This document shows positions 36,954 to 45,656 of a stretch of DNA of 64,000 nt, one piece after another (the first letter of the stretch is position 1; every line of letters starts with the position of its first letter). The stretch is from NCBI RefSeq assembly GCF_009762795.1, contig NZ_CP046400.1, forward strand, positions 496,001 to 560,000, in the 5' to 3' direction. The stretch is from Pseudodesulfovibrio cashew (GTDB lineage: Bacteria; Desulfobacterota; Desulfovibrionia; Desulfovibrionales; Desulfovibrionaceae). The notes under the pieces are model-generated. The model did not search any database. It worked only from the letters and a program-made list of their open reading frames with translations, and had not been told where the DNA came from. The translations under genes and the position numbers were made by a program.

Positions 36954-39900
36954 CTACATCTTGATCAACGCTTCCATGAAGGTGCGCAGGTCGTGCGTCA
37001 CTTCAAGCGAACTCTTGCCGCCCGTCAGCAGACGCAGCTTGCGGTCGCCCTCGGAGGGGTCCATGCGGCCGCTTCCCACGTCGCCGAGGATCTTGTTGAC
37101 CTTGGTCCAGTAGTATTTGTGCTTGAGCCAGGCGTTGTAGTTCTTCACGTCCGACTTCGGCGGCATCTTGGAATCCAGAAGCGGCATGAGCCGTTTGTTG
37201 CACTCCTTGGACGTGGAGCGTGATATCTCCACGTACTTCTGAACCTTGCCGAACTCCGGGGAGCCGCGCAGGTGGTCCGCCTTGAACTTGTTGACGTCGG
37301 CGGTCTGTCCGGCCCAGGCCTTGTTGGCCTCGAGGATGCCGCCCCGGGCCTCGACATTGTGCACGATGCCGGTGATCTTGTCCGTCTCCCGAAGGGGCTT
37401 GCCCTCCTTGAGCGCCTTGGCCCTGGCCTGGGCGATCTCGGCGTCGCTGCGCTTCATGATGACGTTCTTGTCCACGTAGGCTTCGGCGTGCTTGCTGGTG
37501 GTCACCGTTTCCCAGGACATCTCGGGGCTCCGACCCGTAGTATCCCGGTAGGCCTGGTTCCAGGCGCGCTGGGCGTCCTGCATCCAGACCACCTCGGCCA
37601 CGGGCTTGCCGTTCTTCATGGGGGGGAGAGGCTTGCCGTCGGGGCCGTACTGCACCTTGCGGGCGTTGTCGTAGTCGGTGTTGACGGTCTTGCCGCTGTC
37701 CGCGTTGCGGATGGCCTCCATCTGCTCCTTGGTGTAACCCTGCCCCGCCATGAGCTCCTCGAACCGCTGCTGGGTCTTGGAGTGGACCCGGTCCATGGAG
37801 TCCACGAAGGACTCGGTCATCTTGCGGTTCTTGGGGTTTCGCTCGTGGGTCTTCATCATCATCTTGGCCGGGGCCGACTCGTGGATGGCCGACGCACGGT
37901 CCTCCAGCTCGGTCTCCAGCTTCTTGATCTTCTCGGGCGCGGCGCCCTCCTGCCGGGCGCGCTCCAGCTCCTGGAATTTCTTCTTGTACGATTTGACCTT
38001 GACGCGGGCGTCGGCCACCTCCTGGCGGTACTGCTTCATGTCCGCGTCGTTGATGGCGCGGTTGAACCCGTCGTCAGGCACGCCCTTGGCCTTTGCCTTG
38101 GCCTTGACCATGCCCACGTCCGGGGCGTCGCCCGCCTTGGCGGTCTTGGGCGCGGAGCCGACCTCGCCGGTGCGGGTGCTGCCGCCCGGAACGTCCCCCG
38201 TCTTGCCCGCGTGAATCCGCCCTGCGATTCCGGACATGGCCATGTCCATGAACATGCCCTTGGCGATCTCCCAACTGGCGTAGTGCATGATCTCGAGATA
38301 ACCGCCGCCCTGCTTCACGGCCTGGTCCATGCCGCGGTAGCCGTCCACAAGCACGCCGGTGAGTTTGTTGTACGAACCCGCCAGACGAAGGAAGGACTCC
38401 TTGGGGCCACCCTCGATATAGCCGGTGATGCCCTGATAGACCGTGTTGACGTGGGGGCCGCCGTACAGGGACGCGACCATGAGCGAATAGTCGGCGGCGG
38501 TCTTGGTGTACTCCGCCGTCTTGAGGCCGACATTGGCCCAGTAGGCGTCGGAATTGGCCTGAGCGAGCTCCTTGTTCCAGTGTTCGTTGGCCACCTGATA
38601 GACCATGCCGAGCACCTTGGACGCCTGCTTGGTGTTGCCGTTGCCGAGCACCTCCGGGTTCTCGTAGCCGATCTTGAGGATGCGCCGGACCTCGTCCGCC
38701 TTTTCGGGCGGCAGGTTGTCGGCCATCTTCTGGGCGCGGCGCAGGGAGAGCGTGATCTTGTCGTATCGCTGCTGGTCCTCGGCTATCTTCTGGATGAACT
38801 GGGCCTGGGCGTAGTTGTCCCACTCGGAGCGGGTGTGCACGATGGTCCCGGTCTTCAGCGTGGCGATGCGGTCCTGTTCGGCCTGGATGTCGGCCCGCTG
38901 GCCGAGCACGGTCCGCATCAGATCCGCCTTCCTCGCCGGGTCCTCGGTCTCCTGCATCTCCTTTTCCGTGCACTCCATGATCTTGGTCCAGATGGCGATG
39001 TTCGCCTGGCGCTCTTCGATGGCCTCCCAATCGACCTTCCGGCGCTCCTCCGGAGTCTTGTCATCGACCATGTTCAGCTTGACCTTGCCGTCGGCGGTGT
39101 GGGTCGTAACGGCTACGGCCGCTTCCGGCTGCTTTTTCTTGGACGGCAGCGGAACCCTCTCGACCTCATGCCCGGCCACCAGGTTGTCGAAAAGGTTTGC
39201 GGCCTGGACCACATCGCCCTTCTTGTAGTCTGGGTCCTTCTCGAACTCCACGCACGCCCTGTGAAACGCCGAGCGCAGGCGGAAGTGACGCAACTGATCC
39301 TGCACGGCGGACTTGGTCATGCTATCAACCGCTACTGCGGCGATGGATTCAAAGCCATCCTTGCGATCATCGTTAAGGATGCGCTCCCGCTCCGCCTCGC
39401 TGATCTTCAGGGCCTTCAGGTAAACATCGGGAGACGCCTGGGGATAGACCGGCATGTCCCCGTCGGTGTAACGCTTGGCGGTTATGGTGAATCGTTCGCC
39501 CTCGTCACTGTAGGAAAAATTGAAACTGTCGCCCTTGAAATGCTCGGCCAGTCCCATTTCTTCCATGGGCAAAATGTCTATGGAATCGAATTCCTTTTCT
39601 TCATAGTCTCCTGCATCGAGCATGAAGCCGTAATACTTCTTGGGCTCGCCCGTAGCGTAGACATAAAAATATATGGGCTCGTACTTGGCTCCCTCCAAGA
39701 AGGGCACGCCCTTGGGGTAGTGCATGTACCCGATCCACTCCCCTTCGGGGTCGCTCCGCTTGGCGCGGAGGCGACGCAGGTAGTTGAGCTGGTTCATGTA
39801 CTCCTGCTGGTTCTTGAGCATCAGGGCGGCGCCGTCCGGCACGTCGCCCAGGTCCACCAGCTTCTTGATCACCGCGTCCATGCGCTTCTGCTGCGCCACC

Positions 39901-41219
39901 AGCAGGTTGCGGTACTGCTCGCCCAGCGAGGTGTACTGCGCCACCTGGAACGGGTCGTCGATCTCGGCCGCCCAGTAGGCGTGGACCATCGCCTGCTCGA
40001 GCAGCGCGGCGGTGGTGTTGACGGTGGTCCGAAGCGACAGGAGCTCGGCCAGCAGCGGGTTGAACTTGTTGAGGTAATCCACCACATCCTGATGGGGGTA
40101 CTGGCGCAGAACGCCCCAGGTTTCCTGGAACTTGGCCTCGTCCTTGGCGTTCATGTCGCCATAAATGAGGCGCATGCCCTCCATGGCCGCCGTGACCGCC
40201 CCGTCCCACTGGGCGGCGGTGATCTCGTTGAGGTCGATAAACGGCGCGGCCTTGACCGGCGGCACCTTGGCCATGACCTCCTGCAGGCTCGGCATGGGCA
40301 CCGGAGTCTCAGAAGCAGGAGACTGGACAGGTTCGGACACGGCCCCGGCATCAGCCTGACTCGCAGCCCCGTTTTCGGCCAGGTCCGCTCCGTCTTCCGC
40401 CTCCTCTTCTGAAGGCATGGCAGCGCTGCCGCCAACCATCTCCGCCGTCTTCCGCTTACCCTTTTCCCAGAGGTCCTGTGCGCCCTGCTTTGCGGACTGC
40501 ACTTCCTCCGAGTTCATGACCTCGGTGGTCTTCCGTTTGGTCGTATCCCAGAGTTCACCGGCCCCGGAGCGGGCGGACTGCACCTCGTCGGAACTCATGA
40601 CGGCATCGACGGTTTTCTCCGCGTCATTGAACAGGCCGGACACGAACCCGCCGAGTCCGCCGTCGCCCTCGGGCTCCTTTTTGGCGGTGGCCACGGGGTC
40701 GCTCTTCATGCGCACCCCGGACAGAGCCTCGACGATGAAGCCGGGCGGGGTCTCCTTGCCGTAGGAGGCATCCACGCCGCCCATGACGAGCCGCACCCGG
40801 CCGTCACGATAGGGCAGGAAGTTGTAGACCAGCAGTCCCCGGTTTTCGCCTACGGCATAGGGGCAGTTGGGCACGCCGAGCACCGTGTTCGGGCCAGAGG
40901 AAAAAAATTTCGGATTCTTGAAACCGGCGGACTTCCAACGCTGCTCGTACCGGGCGAGCCACTCGTAGTACTCGTCCTCGGACATTTCGGGCATGCGCTC
41001 CTTGTCCACCTGCATGAAGGCGGAGAGCCCGTCCTGGCTGGTCGTGAACAACCGGCTGTCCGGCGAGTCGGCGTCCACCGGCTGCGCGGTCCACTTGTCG
41101 GAGAGATCGATGACGAAGTCCCCCCAGTCCAGGTCATCGGCCAGCGCATTGCCGGGAACGGCGGCGCAAAGGAAAAAGAAGAAAAAGATGATTGAACGAA
41201 TACTGCCGATTCCCCGCAT
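36954..41219 (-). CDS. Giant secreted protein (1421 aa) paralogous in part to its neighbour
   Basis: Signal peptide with a Phe-rich core (SIIFFFFFLCAAVPGNALA). Residues about 30-170 form an alpha/beta domain resembling general PsbP/Mog1-like secreted domains. Residues about 205-262 hold two 27-residue helical repeats (M208, M235) clearly homologous to those of the 1314-aa protein. A long helical core follows, with hydrophobic segments near 970-1060 (SLMVASLYGGPHVNTVYQGI), and then a Lys/Ala/Gly-rich linker and a charged C-terminal domain of about 300 residues. The C-terminal region could be an effector-like domain, but no toxin motif is recognisable. It starts 14 bp after the membrane protein gene. 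Confidence 0.7.
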   Translation of the reverse strand: MRGIGSIRSIIFFFFFLCAAVPGNALADDLDWGDFVIDLSDKWTAQPVDADSPDSRLFTTSQDGLSAFMQVDKERMPEMSEDEYYEWLARYEQRWKSAGFKNPKFFSSGPNTVLGVPNCPYAVGENRGLLVYNFLPYRDGRVRLVMGGVDASYGKETPPGFIVEALSGVRMKSDPVATAKKEPEGDGGLGGFVSGLFNDAEKTVDAVMSSDEVQSARSGAGELWDTTKRKTTEVMNSEEVQSAKQGAQDLWEKGKRKTAEMVGGSAAMPSEEEAEDGADLAENGAASQADAGAVSEPVQSPASETPVPMPSLQEVMAKVPPVKAAPFIDLNEITAAQWDGAVTAAMEGMRLIYGDMNAKDEAKFQETWGVLRQYPHQDVVDYLNKFNPLLAELLSLRTTVNTTAALLEQAMVHAYWAAEIDDPFQVAQYTSLGEQYRNLLVAQQKRMDAVIKKLVDLGDVPDGAALMLKNQQEYMNQLNYLRRLRAKRSDPEGEWIGYMHYPKGVPFLEGAKYEPIYFYVYATGEPKKYYGFMLDAGDYEEKEFDSIDILPMEEMGLAEHFKGDSFNFSYSDEGERFTITAKRYTDGDMPVYPQASPDVYLKALKISEAERERILNDDRKDGFESIAAVAVDSMTKSAVQDQLRHFRLRSAFHRACVEFEKDPDYKKGDVVQAANLFDNLVAGHEVERVPLPSKKKQPEAAVAVTTHTADGKVKLNMVDDKTPEERRKVDWEAIEERQANIAIWTKIMECTEKEMQETEDPARKADLMRTVLGQRADIQAEQDRIATLKTGTIVHTRSEWDNYAQAQFIQKIAEDQQRYDKITLSLRRAQKMADNLPPEKADEVRRILKIGYENPEVLGNGNTKQASKVLGMVYQVANEHWNKELAQANSDAYWANVGLKTAEYTKTAADYSLMVASLYGGPHVNTVYQGITGYIEGGPKESFLRLAGSYNKLTGVLVDGYRGMDQAVKQGGGYLEIMHYASWEIAKGMFMDMAMSGIAGRIHAGKTGDVPGGSTRTGEVGSAPKTAKAGDAPDVGMVKAKAKAKGVPDDGFNRAINDADMKQYRQEVADARVKVKSYKKKFQELERARQEGAAPEKIKKLETELEDRASAIHESAPAKMMMKTHERNPKNRKMTESFVDSMDRVHSKTQQRFEELMAGQGYTKEQMEAIRNADSGKTVNTDYDNARKVQYGPDGKPLPPMKNGKPVAEVVWMQDAQRAWNQAYRDTTGRSPEMSWETVTTSKHAEAYVDKNVIMKRSDAEIAQARAKALKEGKPLRETDKITGIVHNVEARGGILEANKAWAGQTADVNKFKADHLRGSPEFGKVQKYVEISRSTSKECNKRLMPLLDSKMPPKSDVKNYNAWLKHKYYWTKVNKILGDVGSGRMDPSEGDRKLRLLTGGKSSLEVTHDLRTFMEALIKM

Positions 41220-41233
41220 GGCAACCCCGAAAA

Positions 41234-42319
41234 TTATTGTTTCTGTTTCCGTTTCCGTTTCACTCCGTTGGCCTTGAGAGCGGCTTCAATGTCCCCGAAC
41301 CGCGCCAACGAATTCTCCATTATCTTCATGACCTCGCCGTTCTCCCGGTACAGCTTGATCCCGACCTCGTTATTGTGCCGCATGGTCATGCCGAGCCCGG
41401 CGGAGCTCAGCGATCCCCCGAAGAACAAAAGCAGCGTACCAAGCCGCGACGATGTCTTGGATTCGTACGACTGGAAATAGTCGATGGAGCCCCAGGGGAA
41501 GACCCTGCTCCCGGTCCAGGAGAACTCATGGAGCCCGTCTTCGCCGATGCGGTACGCCAACTGGCTGTACCTGAGCCCCACGATCAGCAGGGCGATGCCG
41601 CAGGCCGCCATCAACCACATGGCCCCGGTCAGCCATATCCAGCCCTTGTCGATCGAAAAAACCGAGGTGCCGGGAGAGTTGGACCAGACCACGAGCAAGG
41701 GCAGCAACCCCATCACGGGCGTGAGCATAAGCCCCATCAGGTCGGGCGCGATGACGGAATTGCCCTGGGGATAGCGGATGTCCTCCGGCCCCCACTTTCT
41801 TTTGGGGATCAGAAAATACACCAGCAATCCGGCCATGGCCAGAGCTAGGCCATACCAGCGGTAGGGGCGCCAGTAGGGGTACGGGAGATCGGTGAACTCT
41901 TGAGGATAATCGTTTTGCAGGAAAAGCCAATGACGGCCTTCATCTATGCAGATATACCCGGATAGCGGGTAGCCATCCAGGGAATTGAAAGGCGCTTCGT
42001 CCCCGGCAAAGGCGAATTGGTTTCGAAAGTAGCCGAACCGCCGTGCGGCCAGATCAGGGTCCCCGTCGGGGTTCTCAAGACGTTTCGCCAATTTTTCCCA
42101 GGCCTGCCCGGAAACTTCCTGCCGCCTGCCCTCGGTGCTGGAGAACTTGAACACCTCCAATCCGAACGCCTTGTCTCCTTCCCATTTCTGATAATCTGCA
42201 TAGCTCCGCTGGAAATCGGCAACACGGACAACGAGGACCTTGTCCCCGGGCCAGAGGAATAATGCGCCGCCGCACAACAATAGGCACAAGGCAAGAAAAC
42301 GCCGCAGAAACTCAGTCAT
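41234..42319 (-). CDS. Inner-membrane protein with periplasmic and PH-like domains
   Basis: 361 residues, first gene of the operon. TM1 (about 7-25), then about 130 residues outside (ADYQKWEGDKAFGLEV and following), a helix near 160-175 (YGLALAMAGLLVYFLI), two further helices around 205-260, and a C-terminal beta-rich region (YRIGEDGLHEFSWTGSRVFPWGSIDYF) that resembles the bacterial PH/YdbT-type domain. A very basic end (KRKRKQKQ) points to the cytoplasm. It may anchor the secreted partners encoded downstream. No family assignment is secure. Confidence 0.65.
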   Translation of the reverse strand: MTEFLRRFLALCLLLCGGALFLWPGDKVLVVRVADFQRSYADYQKWEGDKAFGLEVFKFSSTEGRRQEVSGQAWEKLAKRLENPDGDPDLAARRFGYFRNQFAFAGDEAPFNSLDGYPLSGYICIDEGRHWLFLQNDYPQEFTDLPYPYWRPYRWYGLALAMAGLLVYFLIPKRKWGPEDIRYPQGNSVIAPDLMGLMLTPVMGLLPLLVVWSNSPGTSVFSIDKGWIWLTGAMWLMAACGIALLIVGLRYSQLAYRIGEDGLHEFSWTGSRVFPWGSIDYFQSYESKTSSRLGTLLLFFGGSLSSAGLGMTMRHNNEVGIKLYRENGEVMKIMENSLARFGDIEAALKANGVKRKRKQKQ

Positions 42320-42606
42320 GATATCGCACGAATCAGGATTGGATAAAGGGCCGCTGGCAACTCAACTCAAGGACGCACACCATTCTTCGCAAGAATAAAA
42401 ATACCATTAACAAAAACCAACAGTTGGTCAACAAATATTAATCCAGTGTTAACAGGGGGCTTGTATCGTTGTCTTCACCTGTGGCATAGGCATGGCTAAT
42501 ATCGGTGTGAGAGAAACCCAAACGGGACAACTTGCATGAACAGACTCATTCCTACAGTTATGTCACATCAGATGGCAGTACCGTCCCGTCGGGGAAAGGG
42601 CGCGGC
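42320..42606. promoter_or_regulatory. Divergent promoter region with palindrome ACCAACAGTTGGT
   Basis: 287 bp between the six-gene envelope operon (minus) and the K+ channel gene (plus). It is A/T-rich at 42395-42450. A perfect 6-bp-arm palindrome ACCAAC-A-GTTGGT lies at 42416-42428, about 100 bp before the minus-strand start, and GTTAAC-type half sites follow to 42452. It is a plausible shared operator. No factor is encoded nearby. Confidence 0.4.
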
Positions 42607-43659
42607 ATGAGATTGCGGCAGTCCTTCATCGCGCTGGTACTCGCGGGCTACATGGCCACGATCTTCCTCATCTATTTTTTCGAATCGTCGGCGGGCAACG
42701 CCAACATCAAGACGCTGTTCGACGCCTTCTGGTACTCCCTGGTCACACTGACCACAGTCGGATACGGCGACTACTACCCCACGACCGTCATGGGCAAGGT
42801 CGTCTCCTCGACCATGGTCTTCGCCAGTCTCGGGGTACTCGGTTATTTTGTCGGCAAACTCACCGAACACTTTCAGGCTTTAGCGGAGAGGCACAAGATG
42901 GGATTGGACGGAACGGATTTCACCAAGCATGTCATCATCGTCGGCTGGAACGACTTCTCCGAAGGGGTCGTGACGCAGTTGGTCAATGCCGGAAAGAAAG
43001 CATGCGTCATCGTTGACGAAAAGAGCCACATCGACATAATCAGGGATCATTTCAAGCGTGACAGCGTGTTCGCCACTTTTTCCGACTTCAACTGCCGGGA
43101 CTGCCTGAGCAGGGCCAATGCGGCCCAGGCCGCCTCGCTGATGCCCTGCCTGGGGGACGACACCCGAAACCTGGTGTTCATCCTCAACGCCAAAAAGGTC
43201 TACCCCGACCTCTCCTTCGTTGTCACGCTGGACAACGCCGAGCTCAAGGAAACCTTCGAAAGCGCAGGGGTTCACTTCACCATCTCCCGCAACGAGGTGG
43301 CGTCCAAGATCGTGGCCAGCTACATTTTCGAGCCCAGCGTGGCCCGTTTCAACGAGGACCTGCTCGCCTCGGCAACCGGTGACAACGATTACGACATCCA
43401 GCAATACTACATCACCGAATCCTGCCGATATGCACACCATACGTACGGGGAGACCTTCAACGACCTGCGGGAGAAGCACAACGTCCTGTGCATCGCCCTC
43501 AGCCACCCCATCGACGACGGCCGCGAACTCGTAAAGCTGCCCCCGTCCACCGAGGTCGTACAGCCGGGCGACTATCTGGTCATGATGACGTCGGGAAAGG
43601 CCGTGGGGCGGCTCAAGGACATCTTCGGCGTCAACGAAGGGCTGTACTTCGACGAATAG
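42607..43659 (+). CDS. Potassium channel with RCK (TrkA-N) domain
   Basis: 350 residues from ATG 42607 (AAAGGG upstream); an in-frame TTG at 42532 would add 25 residues and cannot be excluded. TM1 (ALVLAGYMATIFLIYFF), pore helix, selectivity filter TTVGYGDYYPTT, and TM2 (VVSSTMVFASLGVLGYFVG) form a two-helix Kch/MthK-type subunit. Then RCK_N (KHVIIVGWNDFSEGVV, a Rossmann GxGxxG variant) and RCK_C follow, probably gating the tetramer through nucleotide or cations. It is a single-gene unit. Confidence 0.9.
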   Translation: MRLRQSFIALVLAGYMATIFLIYFFESSAGNANIKTLFDAFWYSLVTLTTVGYGDYYPTTVMGKVVSSTMVFASLGVLGYFVGKLTEHFQALAERHKMGLDGTDFTKHVIIVGWNDFSEGVVTQLVNAGKKACVIVDEKSHIDIIRDHFKRDSVFATFSDFNCRDCLSRANAAQAASLMPCLGDDTRNLVFILNAKKVYPDLSFVVTLDNAELKETFESAGVHFTISRNEVASKIVASYIFEPSVARFNEDLLASATGDNDYDIQQYYITESCRYAHHTYGETFNDLREKHNVLCIALSHPIDDGRELVKLPPSTEVVQPGDYLVMMTSGKAVGRLKDIFGVNEGLYFDE

Positions 43660-43810
43660 CTGCACCAGGACATGCCCTCCGCCATGAAGCATCTTTGGGA
43701 TCGATCCAACAGAACGCCACGGATTCAGTTGAAGAGACAGCGGGGCAGTGCGGGGCTGGACAACCTTGGCAGGAAGGGAGCAGACTAGCATAGGCCGGAA
43801 TCGTAACTGG

Positions 43811-43830
43811 GGCAGGTCAATTGACTTGCC
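43811..43830. promoter_or_regulatory. Near-perfect 20-bp palindrome before the hydrolase gene
   Basis: GGCAGGTCAA-TTGACTTGCC, one mismatch in ten base pairs and no loop, 38 bp before the ATG at 43869. It could be an operator or the hairpin of a short terminator for the K+ channel transcript, though there is no T-run. The rest of the 43660-43868 gap holds no gene. Confidence 0.35.
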
Positions 43831-43868
43831 GACATATCCCGCCAACCCTCTACAGCGATGGATGCCTT

Positions 43869-45236
43869 ATGAGATACAAGCAGGCAGTCGTAGTGATACA
43901 CGGGATCGGGGAGCAGCGCCCACTTGAAACACTGAGAGGTTTCGTGGATGCAATCCTACCTGAGCCAGAGGACAGCTCGGACAGGAAATACCGCAGCAAG
44001 CCGGATCAAATGGCCGAATCCTTTGAACTTCGATGCTTGCAAGCCCCAGGGAGCAGAACTCGCCCCATCACGGATTTCTACGAATACTATTGGGCCCATC
44101 ACATGCGGAACTCCAAGCTGTCTGGTGTTGTAACCTGGCTTTGCAGCTTGTTGATTCGCCCCATTGGGAAAGTGCCCAAGGGGCTGCGCCCGATTTACTT
44201 CGTTACGTACGCCGGCTTACTGCTGGCTTTCGCCATACTTCTTTGGGGCCTGATCGACCAGACAGGCCAATCGCTTCCGAACCGTCTCATAAGCCTGTAT
44301 AAAACCGAACAACTATACGTTTCCGCGGGCATTCTCATTGTACAGGTTCTTATCAGCAGGTTCATGCTGGGATATGTTGCGGACGCCGCTCGTTACCTGA
44401 CACCAAGCCCTGACAACATAGAGGAGCGCAACAAGATCAGAGCCGAAGGCATCAAGCTGCTTCGCTCCCTCCATGACTCAGGAAGATACTGCAGGATAAT
44501 CGTTGTCGGGCATAGCCTCGGGTCCGTCATCGGCTATGACATTCTACGCCATCTGTGGGTTGAGAAGAGGAAACCTTCTCCACCAAAGGCGATAAAGCAG
44601 CCCGTAGCCAAGCACTTTGATGATACAGTTCATCCGATTCAAACGGCGACCACACCCATTACACGCGATGAGATAGAAACGTTTCAGCAGGAACAACATA
44701 AATTATGGCGGGAGCACCGCGATGCAGGCATACCGTGGCTTGTTACCGACTTCATAACGCTTGGCTCACCATTAGCGCATTCGGCATTGCTCCTGGCCAA
44801 GACGCCAGCTGAATTTCTTGAGCGCAAGCAAGAGCTTGAATATCCTTCATGTCCACCAATGCCGACAGAACAGACCCACTATCTGGAACACTACACGGAT
44901 CCTCATCTGAGCCTGCGAATCCCGCATCACGGTGCGTTGTTCGCATCGACTCGCTGGACCAATCTTTTCTTCCCCTATCACAGCCTTATACTCGGCGATG
45001 TCATCGGCGGAGCCTTGGCCGACAGCCTTGGGCAGGGCATCAAAGACATCCCTGTCCAACCATCAAGAGCCGGATTCTTGAGAAAAACCTTATACTCCCA
45101 TGTTTGCTACTGGGAACCGGCAGATTCGGAGCCCACAGAACACACGGACATGACATCTGATTCCCTGGAGGCCCTTCGGTCTACATTACGACTGGAAAGC
45201 CTACGATCCAAGGCCCCTTGGCCGGACCCGGATTGA
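43869..45236 (+). CDS. Membrane-associated alpha/beta-hydrolase (lipase-like)
   Basis: 455 residues from MRYKQAVVVIHGIGEQRP. HGIGEQRP is the oxyanion-hole loop of alpha/beta-hydrolases. IVVGHSLGSVIGYDIL carries the GxSxG nucleophile elbow about 220 residues in. Two membrane helices (YAGLLLAFAILLWGLI and LYVSAGILIVQVLISRFML) lie between them, so the catalytic domain is split by a membrane hairpin. A later Asp-Phe-Ile-Thr-Leu-Gly-Ser-Pro-Leu segment matches the lipase DxxxxxGSPL pattern. Substrate unknown. It is the last gene before the presumed island boundary. Confidence 0.75.
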   Translation: MRYKQAVVVIHGIGEQRPLETLRGFVDAILPEPEDSSDRKYRSKPDQMAESFELRCLQAPGSRTRPITDFYEYYWAHHMRNSKLSGVVTWLCSLLIRPIGKVPKGLRPIYFVTYAGLLLAFAILLWGLIDQTGQSLPNRLISLYKTEQLYVSAGILIVQVLISRFMLGYVADAARYLTPSPDNIEERNKIRAEGIKLLRSLHDSGRYCRIIVVGHSLGSVIGYDILRHLWVEKRKPSPPKAIKQPVAKHFDDTVHPIQTATTPITRDEIETFQQEQHKLWREHRDAGIPWLVTDFITLGSPLAHSALLLAKTPAEFLERKQELEYPSCPPMPTEQTHYLEHYTDPHLSLRIPHHGALFASTRWTNLFFPYHSLILGDVIGGALADSLGQGIKDIPVQPSRAGFLRKTLYSHVCYWEPADSEPTEHTDMTSDSLEALRSTLRLESLRSKAPWPDPD

Positions 45237-45399
45237 TTGCCCTGGCATTCTTCGTCTCCCCAAAAGCAGGGCTTGGGTGACATTCAACCATGTCACTCAA
45301 GCCATCCAGACATACGATGTCTCAATCGACGATCTCTCGCTAACGCAATGTCTTGCAACAACGTCGCCACATTGCCATGGCGCTTTGTATATCATCCAT

Positions 45400-45446
45400 A
45401 AAAAAAACAGGACGTCAGATCATCTAAAGATGCAATCTAACGTCCT
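45400..45446 (-). terminator. Terminator of the pre-crRNA transcript (minus strand)
   Basis: Read on the minus strand, AGGACGTTAGAT pairs with ATCTGACGTCCT (12 bp with one G-U), with an inner CATC/GATG stem, followed by G and eight T residues. It lies about 145 bp beyond the last recognisable repeat, exactly where array transcription should end, and so defines the array's direction. Confidence 0.75.
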
Positions 45447-45456
45447 GATTTCACTC

Positions 45457-45553
45457 TGGTACAGGGGAGGGACGTGAATCAAATCTTTAACCAGCTAGTA
45501 TGTTAGTAAATACACACACAACTCTTCAAGAACTACTCACAAAGTTACTCACA
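45457..45553. other. Candidate att site: tRNA-3'-end-like core plus arm-type repeats
   Basis: On the minus strand 45480-45457 reads GATTCACGTCCC...TGTACCA, 24 nt resembling the T-arm and CCA end of a tRNA, though it lacks the 5' part of the T-stem. Next to it are two direct repeats AACTACTCACA (45531) and AGTTACTCACA (45543), 12 bp apart, like integrase arm sites. With a P4-type integrase at the other end of the segment, this is a plausible left boundary of an integrated island. The partner copy would lie right of 64000. Confidence 0.4.
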
Positions 45554-45590
45554 CATAGCATTCCCATCTTCCAAGTAAAAAGAGCAACTT

Positions 45591-45622
45591 GCTAAATTAT
45601 ATGCCCTTGAGAAGGGGGCGAC
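45591..45622 (-). repeat. Heavily decayed terminal CRISPR repeat
   Basis: The last 11 bases (AGGGGGCGAC with the preceding A) match the repeat, 16 of the last 21 positions agree, and the segment ends exactly 34 bp before the next repeat, a normal spacer length. The 5' half has lost most identity. It marks the oldest, trailer end of the array and lies in register as a 32-nt unit. Confidence 0.6.
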
Positions 45623-45656
45623 CTAGGTCCGACCTCTCTTGGCAGATGTGTCTGCC

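Noticed and set aside
31433-40412. Very long plus-strand ORFs (for example 31433-33619, 33797-36043, 37272-40412)
   Set aside because: They lie antisense to the well-supported secreted protein genes and arise from GC-rich third positions of those genes. Their products are low-complexity His/Gly/Leu/Val-rich with no recognisable domain.
43757-43812. Segment GGCAGGAAGGGAGCAGAC resembling the SRP RNA GGAAGGNAGCAG loop
   Set aside because: The base pairs that should close the GGAA tetraloop are missing and the flanks do not fold as 4.5S RNA. At most it is a decayed SRP RNA fragment. A covariance search would settle it.
45457-45480. A complete tRNA gene at the presumed att site
   Set aside because: Only the 3' arm-like part is present. 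The T-stem cannot pair (AGGGA with CAAAT) and no acceptor 5' strand or anticodon arm exists upstream.
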